DNA from: Streptomyces flavidovirens DSM 40150
Lineage (GTDB): Bacteria; Actinomycetota; Actinomycetes; Streptomycetales; Streptomycetaceae
Direction: 5' to 3'
DNA: 64,000 nucleotides
NCBI RefSeq assembly: GCF_000429085.1
Contig: NZ_AUBE01000002.1
Coordinates: 474,824 to 538,823 of the forward strand
In this document: positions 51,244-60,592 of the stretch, piece after piece
Position numbering within the stretch: the first letter of the stretch is position 1
Layout: each line of letters begins with the position of its first letter
The notes under the pieces: model-generated
The model's input: the letters and a program-made list of their open reading frames with translations, nothing else
Told to the model about the DNA's origin: nothing
Database searches by the model: none
Translations under genes and position numbers: made by a program

Positions 51244-52179
51244 ATGGCTGCGAGCCAGCTTAATGCCGCCCCCTCCGCGCCCGCACATCCCCTCGCCAAT
51301 CCGGGTTACGGAAAGCGCAGCGCGCCCGAACAACTGCCCCGTCGCGAAAGTGATTTCGGCCACCTGCCCCGCCGCGAGGCGTCCATCGCGGCGTACATCG
51401 ACCGGCTGCCCGACGGCTCGGACATCTCCGTGAAGATGCTGGCCAAGGTCCTGCCGGACTACGGCCAGTGCGCCGTACGCACGTCCCTTCGCCGCCTCTC
51501 GGAAGCCGGCCACCTGCGCCTCGGCCGGGAGACGGTCACCGACGAGGCGACCGGCAGCCGACGCTGGGTGACCCGCACGTTCTTCTCCCGTACGGCCAGG
51601 GACGACGCCTGGTGGGCCGCCTTCCAGGGGCAGGGCCAGGGCAGCAGCGGCAGCAGCAGCAGCAGCAGCAACAGGACCGCCCCCGCCCGGCAGCCGGGCC
51701 GGCCGCAGCCCCAGCAGCGTTCCCGCGCGTACGAGATCCTCGCCTCCGTCGGCCGTACCAAGCCCCAGATGTCCCTCTCGGCGGACGACTGCGTGACCCT
51801 TGAGTCCCTCGCCACCGACTGGCTGACGCGCGGCGCCACCGACGCCGAGCTGCGGCACGCGCTGACCGCCGGACTGCCCGCCGAGGTCCACCGTCCCGCC
51901 GCCATCGCCCGGACCCGGCTGGCGAAACTCCCACCCGAACGCGCACCGCACCCCGCCGACCTGGGCATCCAGGGCCCCGCCCGCACCCTCCGCATCCTGG
52001 AGTGCACCGAATGCCGGGCGCCCGCCCGGCCCGAGGCGCTGTCCGGCGGGCTGTGCCGGGTCTGCCGCGACGAGCCGCCGCTCCCGCCCCGCGACGGCCT
52101 CCCCGAGGCCGACGTCCGCGCTCACGCGGCCAAGATCCGAGCCGCGGCGACCCGCCGGTCAGAAACGGATCAGGCATGA
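51244..52179 (+). CDS. Winged-helix DNA-binding protein with C-terminal zinc-ribbon-like motif
   Basis: A 311-residue protein. Residues 45-110 (LPRREASIAAYIDRLPDGSD, AVRTSLRRLSEAGHLRLGRE) form a winged helix-turn-helix like MarR/GntR heads. A Gly/Ser/Gln-rich linker follows (QGQGQGSSGSSSSSSN). Near the C-terminus CTECRAPARPEALSGGLCRV-CRDEP has four cysteines spaced like a zinc ribbon. Such proteins are widespread and multi-copy in Streptomyces with no assigned role. The ATG at 51244 has only a weak ribosome-binding site. Confidence 0.75.
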   Translation: MAASQLNAAPSAPAHPLANPGYGKRSAPEQLPRRESDFGHLPRREASIAAYIDRLPDGSDISVKMLAKVLPDYGQCAVRTSLRRLSEAGHLRLGRETVTDEATGSRRWVTRTFFSRTARDDAWWAAFQGQGQGSSGSSSSSSNRTAPARQPGRPQPQQRSRAYEILASVGRTKPQMSLSADDCVTLESLATDWLTRGATDAELRHALTAGLPAEVHRPAAIARTRLAKLPPERAPHPADLGIQGPARTLRILECTECRAPARPEALSGGLCRVCRDEPPLPPRDGLPEADVRAHAAKIRAAATRRSETDQA

Positions 52180-52191
52180 CCTGGAGGACGC

Positions 52192-52227
52192 CTGCCCTCC
52201 GCGTCCCGAGCCGGGGGCGGAGGGCAG
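52192..52227. terminator. Bidirectional hairpin terminator
   Basis: CTGCCCTCCGC (52192-52202) pairs perfectly with GCGGAGGGCAG (52217-52227), between the convergent winged-helix and S8 protease genes. Confidence 0.75.
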
Positions 52228-52250
52228 AGCTTCACCGGAGTGGGGGTGGG

Positions 52251-53441
52251 TCAGATGCCGCCGGTGAACAGGAGCTTGTTGGGCGTGCCCGGGGTGACGC
52301 CCGACAGTACGTCCTTGGTGGAGGTGGTATCGAGCCACTCGGCGATGTCCGCCGGCGTGGCCGCCGGGTGGGTGGTGTTGTAGAGCAGGGCGGTCCCGGC
52401 CACGTGCGGAGTGGCCATGGAGGTGCCGTTCAGGGCGACGCTGCCGCCGCCGAGCCTGGCCGAGACGATGGCGGTGCCGGGCGCGAAGATGTCCACGCAC
52501 CGGCCGTAGTTGGAGAAGGATGCCTGCGCGTCGGAGTTGGTGGACGCGGCGACCGTGACCACGCGTTGTGCGGACGCCGGGGAGACCCCGCACGCGTTCT
52601 GCGCCTCGTTGCCCGCCGCGACGACCGGCAGCACACCGCTGTCCGAGAGGGCGGTCGCGGCGGCGTTCACCAGTGCGGACCTCTCCCCACCGAGTGATCC
52701 GTTGAGTACGGCCGGCGTGGCGGAGGCGAGCGCGGCGTGCGACGCCGCCCATTCGAGACCGGCGATCACCGTGGCGTTGCTGCCCGCGCCCTCACAGTTG
52801 AGGACCCGGACGCTGAAGAGGTCGGCCTGGCGCGCCACTCCGTACGTCCGGCCGCCGACGGTGCCCGCGACATGGGTGCCGTGCCCATGGCAGTCCCGCC
52901 CGAAGCGGCCTTCGGCCGGGAAGGCGTCGAAGCCGAACCGGGCGCGCCCCGCGTACTCCGAGTGGCTGTAGTCGATACCGGTGTCGAGGATGTACGCGAC
53001 ACCTCCGGCGCCGGTCGCGTTGGTGCTGAACTGGCCGTCGAGGGGCAGGTTGCGCTGGTCGATGCGGTCCAGGCCCCAGGACGCGGCGGGCGCGGACGCG
53101 GTGACCTTGGCGTCCTGCTCCACGGCCGCCACGTTCGGGTCCGCCCGGACCGTGACCAGTTGGGCGTCCGTGAGCTTGGCCGCGAAGCCGTTCATCACCT
53201 TCTTGAAGCTGAACAGGGGGGTGACACCCACCTGGCGCACGGCTTTGGAGACGTCCGCCGCCGGTTTCATGGCCACGAGGTACTGGCCGGGAACGGGTTT
53301 GTCGGAGAGGCGCAACGGCGCGGGAGTGGAGCGCTCCGCCGGGGCGGACGGCGCTGCTGAGGCGGTCAACGGGCCTACGGTCGCCAGGACAGCCGTAACG
53401 GTGGCCGCGAGGGCGATCCTGATCCTCATGGGTTGTGGCAT
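52251..53441 (-). CDS. Secreted S8 (subtilisin-like) serine protease
   Basis: A 396-residue exported protease of the aqualysin/proteinase K type. A signal peptide (to about ASAAPSAP) is followed by an I9 inhibitor propeptide (GQYLVAMKPAADVSKAVRQV to AAVEQDAKV). The catalytic triad is seen in ILDTGID (Asp about 153), GHGTHVAGT (His about 187) and NGTSMATPHVAG (Ser about 341). Cysteines in RDCHGHG, LNCEGAG, NACGVS and GRCVDI suit disulfides. The ATG at 53441 is used; ATG 53429 and GTG 53447 are alternatives. Confidence 0.92.
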   Translation of the reverse strand: MPQPMRIRIALAATVTAVLATVGPLTASAAPSAPAERSTPAPLRLSDKPVPGQYLVAMKPAADVSKAVRQVGVTPLFSFKKVMNGFAAKLTDAQLVTVRADPNVAAVEQDAKVTASAPAASWGLDRIDQRNLPLDGQFSTNATGAGGVAYILDTGIDYSHSEYAGRARFGFDAFPAEGRFGRDCHGHGTHVAGTVGGRTYGVARQADLFSVRVLNCEGAGSNATVIAGLEWAASHAALASATPAVLNGSLGGERSALVNAAATALSDSGVLPVVAAGNEAQNACGVSPASAQRVVTVAASTNSDAQASFSNYGRCVDIFAPGTAIVSARLGGGSVALNGTSMATPHVAGTALLYNTTHPAATPADIAEWLDTTSTKDVLSGVTPGTPNKLLFTGGI

Positions 53442-53540
53442 GGTCACGATGGCACCATGCAGAAACGATCACGCGCAATCACTCGCTGGCGTGGTTTGAA
53501 TACGGTAAGTAATTGCACCGGAGCGGGTGAACGCCAACGC

Positions 53541-53579
53541 CCGAGGGCGGCACCCCCGCAATGGGAGTGCCGCCCTCGG
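53541..53579 (-). terminator. Hairpin terminator after groEL
   Basis: CCGAGGGCGGCAC (53541-53553) pairs with GTGCCGCCCTCGG (53567-53579), 13 bp perfect and extendable inward. Lies 65 bases after the groEL stop. Confidence 0.85.
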
Positions 53580-53643
53580 TCGCGTACAGCGGTACAGCCG
53601 TACAGCAAGCAGTACAGCGATGGAGCTACTGATCCCGGTGGGA

Positions 53644-55417
<1,774 letters not shown>

Positions 55418-55432
55418 CAGTGCTAACGCCAA

Positions 55433-55461
55433 TGATTAGCACTCGACCCCTCCGAGTGCAA
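55433..55461 (-). promoter_or_regulatory. groEL promoter embedded in CIRCE
   Basis: On the minus strand TTGCAC (55461-55456), 17-base spacer, TAATCA (55438-55433). The CIRCE arms cover both elements. Confidence 0.65.
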
Positions 55462-55462
55462 G
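55436..55462. promoter_or_regulatory. CIRCE element (HrcA operator)
   Basis: TTAGCACTC, 9 bases, GAGTGCAAG on the + strand; the first arm is a perfect match and the second matches 7 of 9 positions. HrcA binding here represses groEL until heat stress. Confidence 0.85.
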
Positions 55463-55510
55463 CGCCTCCCTCAGATGTGGACAGACGACCGACAGGGGGC
55501 GCGGCACGCA

Positions 55511-55548
55511 CGAAGGGCCCGTACCCGGTGCGGGGTACAGGCCCTTCG
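55511..55548 (-). terminator. Hairpin terminator after cspA
   Basis: CGAAGGGCCCGTACCC (55511-55526) pairs with 55533-55548 with one mismatch; a 16-bp stem 35 bases downstream of the cold-shock gene. Confidence 0.85.
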
Positions 55549-55582
55549 TGTGTGAGTGCGTCGGTGGCCGGTCGCGCCGAGA

Positions 55583-55786
55583 TCAGACGGCGAGCTTGAC
55601 CATGTCCGCCTGCGGACCCTTCTGGCCCTGCGAGATCTCGAAATCGACTCGCTGACCTTCTTCAAGGGTGCGGTACCCGTCCATCTGGATCGCGCTGTAG
55701 TGGACGAAAACATCCGCACCACCGTCGACCGCGATGAAGCCGTACCCCTTCTCCGCGTTGAACCACTTGACGGTGCCCTGAGCCAT
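55583..55786 (-). CDS. Cold-shock protein CspA family
   Basis: A 67-residue OB-fold RNA chaperone, the classical size. It begins [20 protein letters not shown] and has both RNA-binding motifs, KGYGFI and VFVHYSAI. The ATG at 55786 has GGGGAG upstream. A leader of roughly 110 bases from the promoter at 55902 is expected, as is usual for cold-shock genes whose mRNA leader controls translation; a hairpin (CAGGACCGC with GCGGGTCCTG) lies inside it near 55814-55837. Confidence 0.95.
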   Translation of the reverse strand: MAQGTVKWFNAEKGYGFIAVDGGADVFVHYSAIQMDGYRTLEEGQRVDFEISQGQKGPQADMVKLAV

Positions 55787-55901
55787 GCCTAACTCCCCTA
55801 TTACTGGCCCTTGCACAGGACCGCACTTCGCGGGTCCTGGGTCAGACTCCTCCACCCTCCGACAGGAGAGGGCGTGCGCCGGAACGCGTCGACCGCGGCT
55901 G

Positions 55902-55929
55902 AATGTATCTGCCCAACTGCCCTCTGCAA
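55902..55929 (-). promoter_or_regulatory. cspA promoter
   Basis: On the minus strand TTGCAG (55929-55924), 16-base spacer, TACATT (55907-55902). Confidence 0.6.
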
Positions 55930-56145
55930 CAGGTCATTCCGACGAGAAATCTGGGCATGGATGAACACGCGAATGTGAAGAATTCTCAGGTTTCCCGGGC
56001 AAGTCGGGCCGGACAAGGCACGCATTGGCGGCAATTGGGTCCGGCACTTTGGCTGCTTCTTGTCGCACGGGGTCGCATTCTCATATGCGCCGGGCACAGG
56101 CAGCGGAGGGGGGCTTCCCCAACTGTACCGCGCTCAACCATGCAG
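55930..56145. other. Non-coding stretch upstream of cspA
   Basis: About 215 bases of visibly lower GC than the surroundings, between the cspA promoter and the moaD-side hairpin. Short open frames exist on both strands, but none has a ribosome-binding site and normal codon bias. Probably regulatory upstream DNA. Confidence 0.5.
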
Positions 56146-56182
56146 AATTGCCCCCTCCGCTTTCATGGCGGAGGGGGCAATT
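56146..56182. terminator. Hairpin terminator after the thrC-moaD pair
   Basis: AATTGCCCCCTCCGC (56146-56160), a 7-base loop and its exact 15-base complement (56168-56182), 44 bases downstream of the MoaD-like gene. Confidence 0.85.
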
Positions 56183-56225
56183 GAAGCAATGCTCAGCGGA
56201 GTCGGTCCGGCACTGTGCCGAACGG

Positions 56226-56501
56226 TCAGCCTCCGGCGACGGCGGGGATGATCGAGACGCCGGCGCCGTCCGGCGTGGCCGTCTCCAGGCCCTGCTCGAA
56301 GCGCACGTCATCGTCGTTCACGTACACGTTCACGAAGCGGCGCAGCTTGCCCTGGTCGTCCAGGACACGGGCCGCGATGCCCGCGTGGTTCTTCTCCAGA
56401 TCGGCGATGACCTCAGCGAGGGTCGCGCCCTCGGCCGCGACCTCGGCCTTGCCGTCCGTGTACGTACGAAGAATGGTGGGGATGCGGACGTTGACGCTCA
56501 T
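56226..56501 (-). CDS. MoaD/ThiS-family sulfur-carrier-like protein
   Basis: A 91-residue ubiquitin-like beta-grasp protein that ends in Gly-Gly (PAVAGG), the activated C-terminus of MoaD/ThiS/CysO carriers. VRIPTILRTYTDGKAEVAAE, TLAEVIADLEKNHAGIAARV and RFVNVYVNDDDVRFEQGLET fit the fold. Its ATG overlaps the thrC stop (ATGA), so it is made together with threonine synthase. In mycobacteria the related CysO donates sulfur for cysteine synthesis; whether this one serves cysteine, methionine or a cofactor is unknown. Confidence 0.88.
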   Translation of the reverse strand: MSVNVRIPTILRTYTDGKAEVAAEGATLAEVIADLEKNHAGIAARVLDDQGKLRRFVNVYVNDDDVRFEQGLETATPDGAGVSIIPAVAGG

Positions 56502-57796
56502 GCGAGGCCAGCCTCTCGGAAAGAGTCCAGGTTGGGGCGGATGACGGCGGACTGGCCCGTGGTCGGGGCCACCGCCTCAAGGGTCTTCAGGCCGTCGCCC
56601 GTGTTGAGCACGACGGTGGTCAGGGCCGGGTCGAGCAGTCCGGCCTCGATGAGCTTCTTCGTCACGCCGACGGTCACGCCGCCCGCGGTCTCCGCGAAGA
56701 TGCCCTCCGTCTCGGCCAGCAGCTTGATCGACTCCACGACCTGCTCGTCGTTGACGTCCTCGACCGCGCCACCCGTGCGGCGGGCGATGTCCAGGACGTA
56801 CGGACCGTCGGCCGGGTTGCCGATCGCGAGCGACTTGGCGATCGTGTTCGGCTTCTGCGGCCGTACGACGTCGTGCCCGGCCTTGAAGGCCGTCGAAACC
56901 GGGGAGCAGCCCTCGGCCTGAGCGCCGAAGATCTTGTACGGCTTGTCCTCGACCAGACCCAGCGCGATGAGCTCCTTCAGACCCTTGTCGATCTTCGTGA
57001 GCTGCGAGCCCGAGGCGATCGGGATGACGAGCTGGTCCGGAATCTCCCAGCCGAGCTGCTCGCAGATCTCGTACGCCAGGGTCTTGGAGCCCTCGCCGTA
57101 GTACGGGCGCAGGTTGACGTTGACGAATCCCCAGCCCTCGCCCAGCGGGTCGCCGATGAGCTCCGAGCAGAAGCGGTTGACGTCGTCGTAGTTGCCCTCG
57201 ATGCCGACGAGCTCGCCGCCGTAGACCGAGGCCATGACGACCTTGCCCTGCTCCAGGTCGTGCGGGATGAACACGCACGAGCGGAAACCGGCCCGCGCGG
57301 CGGCGGCGCCGACCGCGCCGGCGAGGTTGCCGGTGGAGGAGCAGGAGAGCGTCGTGAAGCCGAACGCGCGGGCCGCCTCGACGGCGATGGCGACGACACG
57401 GTCCTTGAAGGAGTGCGTCGGGTTGCCGGAGTCGTCCTTGACGTACAGGGCACCGGTGACACCCAGCTCGCGGGCCAGGTTGTCGGCCTTGACGAGCTTG
57501 GTGAAGCCCGGATTCAGGCTCGGCTTGGTGGCCACGTCGGCGGGCACGGGCAGCAGGGGCGCGTACCGCCAGATGTTGTCCGGTCCGGCCTCGATCTGCT
57601 TGCGCAGGCCCTCGGCGTCACCGAGGGGCAGCTCGTAAGCGACCTCAAGAGGGCCGAAACAGGAAGAACACGCGAAGATCGGGCCGAGTTCGAAGCGTTC
57701 TCCGCACTCGCGGCAGGAAAGCGCGGTGGCGGGGCCCAGGTCTACGGGCAGGGAATGCGTGGTGTTTGCATCGGCTTCAACAGACTGCACAGCCAT
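56498..57796 (-). CDS. thrC: Threonine synthase
   Basis: A 432-residue PLP enzyme that converts O-phosphohomoserine to threonine. A zinc-ribbon-like N-terminus (LSCRECGERFELGPIFACSS with CFGP) precedes the catalytic fold. The PLP lysine is in DDSGNPTHSFKDR; SCSSTGNLAGAVGAAAARAG, ASGSQLTKIDKGLKELIALG and VVLNTGDGLKTLEAV follow. The ATG at 57796 is preferred, 11 codons into a longer open frame, because AAAGGG lies upstream and the coding pattern starts there. It is coupled to the MoaD-like gene. Confidence 0.93.
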   Translation of the reverse strand: MAVQSVEADANTTHSLPVDLGPATALSCRECGERFELGPIFACSSCFGPLEVAYELPLGDAEGLRKQIEAGPDNIWRYAPLLPVPADVATKPSLNPGFTKLVKADNLARELGVTGALYVKDDSGNPTHSFKDRVVAIAVEAARAFGFTTLSCSSTGNLAGAVGAAAARAGFRSCVFIPHDLEQGKVVMASVYGGELVGIEGNYDDVNRFCSELIGDPLGEGWGFVNVNLRPYYGEGSKTLAYEICEQLGWEIPDQLVIPIASGSQLTKIDKGLKELIALGLVEDKPYKIFGAQAEGCSPVSTAFKAGHDVVRPQKPNTIAKSLAIGNPADGPYVLDIARRTGGAVEDVNDEQVVESIKLLAETEGIFAETAGGVTVGVTKKLIEAGLLDPALTTVVLNTGDGLKTLEAVAPTTGQSAVIRPNLDSFREAGLA

Positions 57797-58119
57797 GGTG
57801 GCGAGGCCCTTTCTCCTCATCTTCCCCACGGCGCGTTTCGCCGTGAGACGGAATTGGCACCGTCCCCACCGTTACCTCGCGGTCGGCGGAATGGTTGCCG
57901 GGACTTCAACGGGCCGTTCCCTCTGTCCCTCTGGATGAGCGCTATGGCGCCGGGTCTGGGCCCGGCGCGTTTGTTCCGCGGCACCCCCCGAGATGCGAGG
58001 GTCGTCCGCGTTGTTCAAGACTGTAACCGAACCCCCGGACGGTTGAGACAGTCGTCCGCACCGCGAGATGGATCACATGACGAGCCGTGCGACGGCTCGC
58101 CGGACGAGGGAGAAGGCCC
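57797..58119. other. 323-bp divergent intergenic region between thrC and gpgS
   Basis: Holds the promoters of both genes. I see a hairpin at 57947-57968 but no clear -35/-10 pair, riboswitch or leader-peptide threonine codon run. Confidence 0.5.
57947..57968. promoter_or_regulatory. GC-rich hairpin in the thrC-gpgS intergenic region
   Basis: GCGCCGGG, loop TCTGGG, CCCGGCGC, followed on the + strand by GTTTGTT. Could be a leader hairpin or a weak terminator-like structure. Confidence 0.35.
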
Positions 58120-59070
58120 GTGCTGGAAGAGGTGGAGCGCTGGCTGGACCTGCGGTCCTGGTCCACGGCCGACCGGCCGCTGGACCGGCTGGTCGCGGCC
58201 AAGGCCCGGCGCGGCCTCACCGTCAGCGTGGTGCTGCCCGCCCTCGACGAGGAGGAGACGGTCGGCGACATCGTCGCGGCGATACGCCACGAGCTGATGG
58301 AGGCGGTGCCCCTGGTCGACGAGCTCGTCGTCGTCGACTCCGGCTCGAAGGACCGTACGGCTCAGATGGCGACCGCCGCCGGGGCGCGGGTCGTGCACCG
58401 GGACGCCGTACTGACGCGCATACCGGCCCTGCCCGGCAAGGGCGAGGTGCTGTGGCGGTCACTCATCGTCACGCATGGTGACATTGTGTGCTTCATCGAC
58501 TCGGACCTGAAGGACTTCTCCGCCTCGTTCGTCTCGGGCATCGTCGGCCCGCTGCTGACCGAACCCGACGTGCATTTCGTGAAGGCGATGTACGACCGCC
58601 CCCTCGGCGAAGCCACAGGTCAGGGCGGCCGGGTGACCGAACTGGTGGCACGCCCCCTGCTCAATCTGCACTGGCCGCAGCTGGCCGGGTTCGTCCAGCC
58701 GCTGGGCGGCGAGTACGCCGTACGCCGCTCGCTCCTTGAGCGGCTGCCCTTCCCCGTCGGTTACGGAGTGGAACTGGGCCTGCTCGTCGACTCGCTCCAC
58801 ACGGTGGGCCTCGACGCACTGGCCCAGGTCGACGTCGGCGTACGCAAACACCGCCACCAGGACGGCCAGGCGCTCGGGCGGATGGCGGCCACCATCTACC
58901 GGACGGCTCACCTGCGGCTTTCGCGCGGCCCGCTGGTGCGGCCGGCGCTGACGCAGTTCGAGCGGGGCGAGGACGGGATCGGGTTCGTGCCGCGGACGCA
59001 CGCGGTGGACACGGAGGAGCGGCCGCCGATGCGCGAGATCGTCGAGTACGCGGCGCGGCGGGCCGCGTGA
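58120..59070 (+). CDS. gpgS: Glucosyl-3-phosphoglycerate synthase
   Basis: A 316-residue GT-A (GT81) glycosyltransferase that moves glucose from NDP-glucose to 3-phosphoglycerate, an early step to glucosylglycerate and methylglucose polysaccharides. Seen: SVVLPALDEEETVGDIVAAI, LVDELVVVDSGSKDRTAQMA, the metal motif FIDSDLKDFSASFVSG, and LAGFVQPLGGEYAVRRSLLE. The GTG at 58120 follows GAAGG. It lies just upstream of otsA. Confidence 0.9.
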   Translation: MLEEVERWLDLRSWSTADRPLDRLVAAKARRGLTVSVVLPALDEEETVGDIVAAIRHELMEAVPLVDELVVVDSGSKDRTAQMATAAGARVVHRDAVLTRIPALPGKGEVLWRSLIVTHGDIVCFIDSDLKDFSASFVSGIVGPLLTEPDVHFVKAMYDRPLGEATGQGGRVTELVARPLLNLHWPQLAGFVQPLGGEYAVRRSLLERLPFPVGYGVELGLLVDSLHTVGLDALAQVDVGVRKHRHQDGQALGRMAATIYRTAHLRLSRGPLVRPALTQFERGEDGIGFVPRTHAVDTEERPPMREIVEYAARRAA

Positions 59071-59085
59071 GCGCCGCTGTGCTTT

Positions 59086-59130
59086 GTGTGAACCGCTGTG
59101 ACCGGTGTGGCCGCTGTGGCCGGTGTGAGC
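59086..59130. repeat. 9-bp tandem array, five units, between gpgS and otsA
   Basis: GTGTGAACC, GCTGTGACC, GGTGTGGCC, GCTGTGGCC, GGTGTGAGC. Non-coding; ends just before the otsA promoter. Confidence 0.85.
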
Positions 59131-59140
59131 CGTACGCACG

Positions 59141-59168
59141 TTTGAGGGCTTCCCGGACGGGCTAGGTT
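59141..59168 (+). promoter_or_regulatory. otsA promoter
   Basis: TTTGAG (59141-59146) and TAGGTT (59163-59168), 16-base spacer; the ATG at 59175 is 6 bases after the -10 box (leaderless). Confidence 0.5.
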
Positions 59169-59174
59169 CGCCAC

Positions 59175-60569
59175 ATGGTCTCCGAGCGCGCTGCACAGGT
59201 TCTCGTCGCTTCCAATCGCGGCCCGGTTTCGTACACGCTCCGTGAGGACGGCACGCTCGCCGCGAAGCGCGGCGGGGGCGGTCTCGTCTCGGGCCTTTCG
59301 GCGATCGGGCAGGACGCCGACTCGCTGTGGGTGTGCGCGGCGCTGGGCGACGGCGACCGGGAGGCGGTACGGCGCGGAACGGGCACGGCGGGCGTACGGA
59401 TGCTCGACATCGACGCCGGTGTGCACGCGGACGCGTACAACGGCATCGCGAACTCCGTGCTGTGGTTCGTCCACCACATGCTCTACCAGACGCCTCTGAC
59501 CCCGGTCTTCGACACGGAGTTCCGGCGGCAGTGGGCGGCGTACGAGACGTACAACCGCGCCTTCGCCGACGCGCTGGCGGCCGAGGCGGCGCCGGGTGCG
59601 GCGGTGCTGGTGCAGGACTACCACCTGTGCCTGGTGCCCGGCATGCTGCGCGAGCTGCGCCCGGACCTGCGCATCGGCCACTTCACGCACACCCCGTGGG
59701 CGCCGGTCGACTACTTCCGTCTGCTGCCCGACGACATCGCGCGGCAACTGCTGCGCGGTCTGCTGGGCGCGGACCGGGTGGCGTTCCTGACGCGGCGCTG
59801 GGCGGACGCTTTCGCGGCGTGCGCGGTGGATGTGCTGGGCGCGGACGCCCTGGAGGGCACGGCGGTCGGGGTGCACGGGCTGGGCGCCGACGCGGAATTC
59901 CTGCGGGAGCGGGCGCACCAGGAAGACGTGAACGAGTGGCTGGTCAGACTGCGTGAGCGGGTGGGGGCCGGGCGCCGGACGGTGGTCCGGGTGGACCGTA
60001 CGGAGCTCTCCAAGAACATCGTCCGCGGCCTGCTCGCCTACCGGCAGCTACTGGCGGACCGGCCTGAGTGGCGCGGGCGGGTGGTGCACATCGCTTTCGC
60101 GTATCCGTCGCGGCAGGACCTGGCGGTGTACCGGGAGTACACGGCGGCCGTGCGGCGGCTCGCCGACGAGATCAACGCGGAGTACGGGACGGACGACTGG
60201 CAGCCGGTGCTGATGGAGCTGGACGACGACTTCGGGCGGTCGCTGGCGGCGTACCGGATGGCTGACGTGGCGCTGGTCAACCCGATCAGGGACGGCATGA
60301 ACCTCGTGGCGAAGGAGGTGCCGGTCGTCTCCGACGCGGGGTGCGCGCTGGTGCTTTCGCGGGAGGCGGGGGCGTACGAGGAGCTGGGCGAGGACGCGAT
60401 CGTGGTCAATCCGTACGACGTCATGGCGACGGCGGACGCGCTGCACGCGGCGCTGGTGATGGAGCCGGGTGAGCGGGCGGAGCGTTCGAAGCGGCTGGCG
60501 GCGGCGGCTACGGCGCTGCCGCCGGCGGCGTGGTTCCTGGCGCAGCTCTCGGCGCTGACGTCGGAGTAG
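59175..60569 (+). CDS. otsA: Trehalose-6-phosphate synthase (GT20)
   Basis: A 464-residue GT-B enzyme making trehalose 6-phosphate from UDP- or GDP-glucose and glucose 6-phosphate. Family marks are LVASNRGPVSYTL, KRGGGGLVSGLSAIGQD, VLVQDYHLCLVPGMLRELRP, IGHFTHTPWAPVDYFRLLPD, VDRTELSKNIVRGLLAY and LVNPIRDGMNLVAKEVPVVS. Leaderless start at 59175. The matching phosphatase OtsB is encoded at 62115 on the other strand, beyond a phospholipase D-like gene. Confidence 0.94.
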   Translation: MVSERAAQVLVASNRGPVSYTLREDGTLAAKRGGGGLVSGLSAIGQDADSLWVCAALGDGDREAVRRGTGTAGVRMLDIDAGVHADAYNGIANSVLWFVHHMLYQTPLTPVFDTEFRRQWAAYETYNRAFADALAAEAAPGAAVLVQDYHLCLVPGMLRELRPDLRIGHFTHTPWAPVDYFRLLPDDIARQLLRGLLGADRVAFLTRRWADAFAACAVDVLGADALEGTAVGVHGLGADAEFLRERAHQEDVNEWLVRLRERVGAGRRTVVRVDRTELSKNIVRGLLAYRQLLADRPEWRGRVVHIAFAYPSRQDLAVYREYTAAVRRLADEINAEYGTDDWQPVLMELDDDFGRSLAAYRMADVALVNPIRDGMNLVAKEVPVVSDAGCALVLSREAGAYEELGEDAIVVNPYDVMATADALHAALVMEPGERAERSKRLAAAATALPPAAWFLAQLSALTSE

Positions 60570-60592
60570 GGGGCCGGGGGGCTGCTCCGGTT

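Noticed and set aside
49327..52250. Considered the 49-52 kb patch as an integrated mobile element
   Set aside because: No integrase, excisionase, transposase, tRNA attachment site or flanking direct repeats were seen; it is better described as accessory regulatory genes.
55903..56184. Open frames in the low-GC stretch upstream of cspA
   Set aside because: No ribosome-binding site, poor codon bias, and the frames run through the cspA promoter and the moaD-side terminator.
57797..58119. Searched for a threonine attenuator or riboswitch upstream of thrC
   Set aside because: Only one short GC-rich hairpin was found; no leader peptide rich in Thr/Ile codons and no conserved aptamer pattern.
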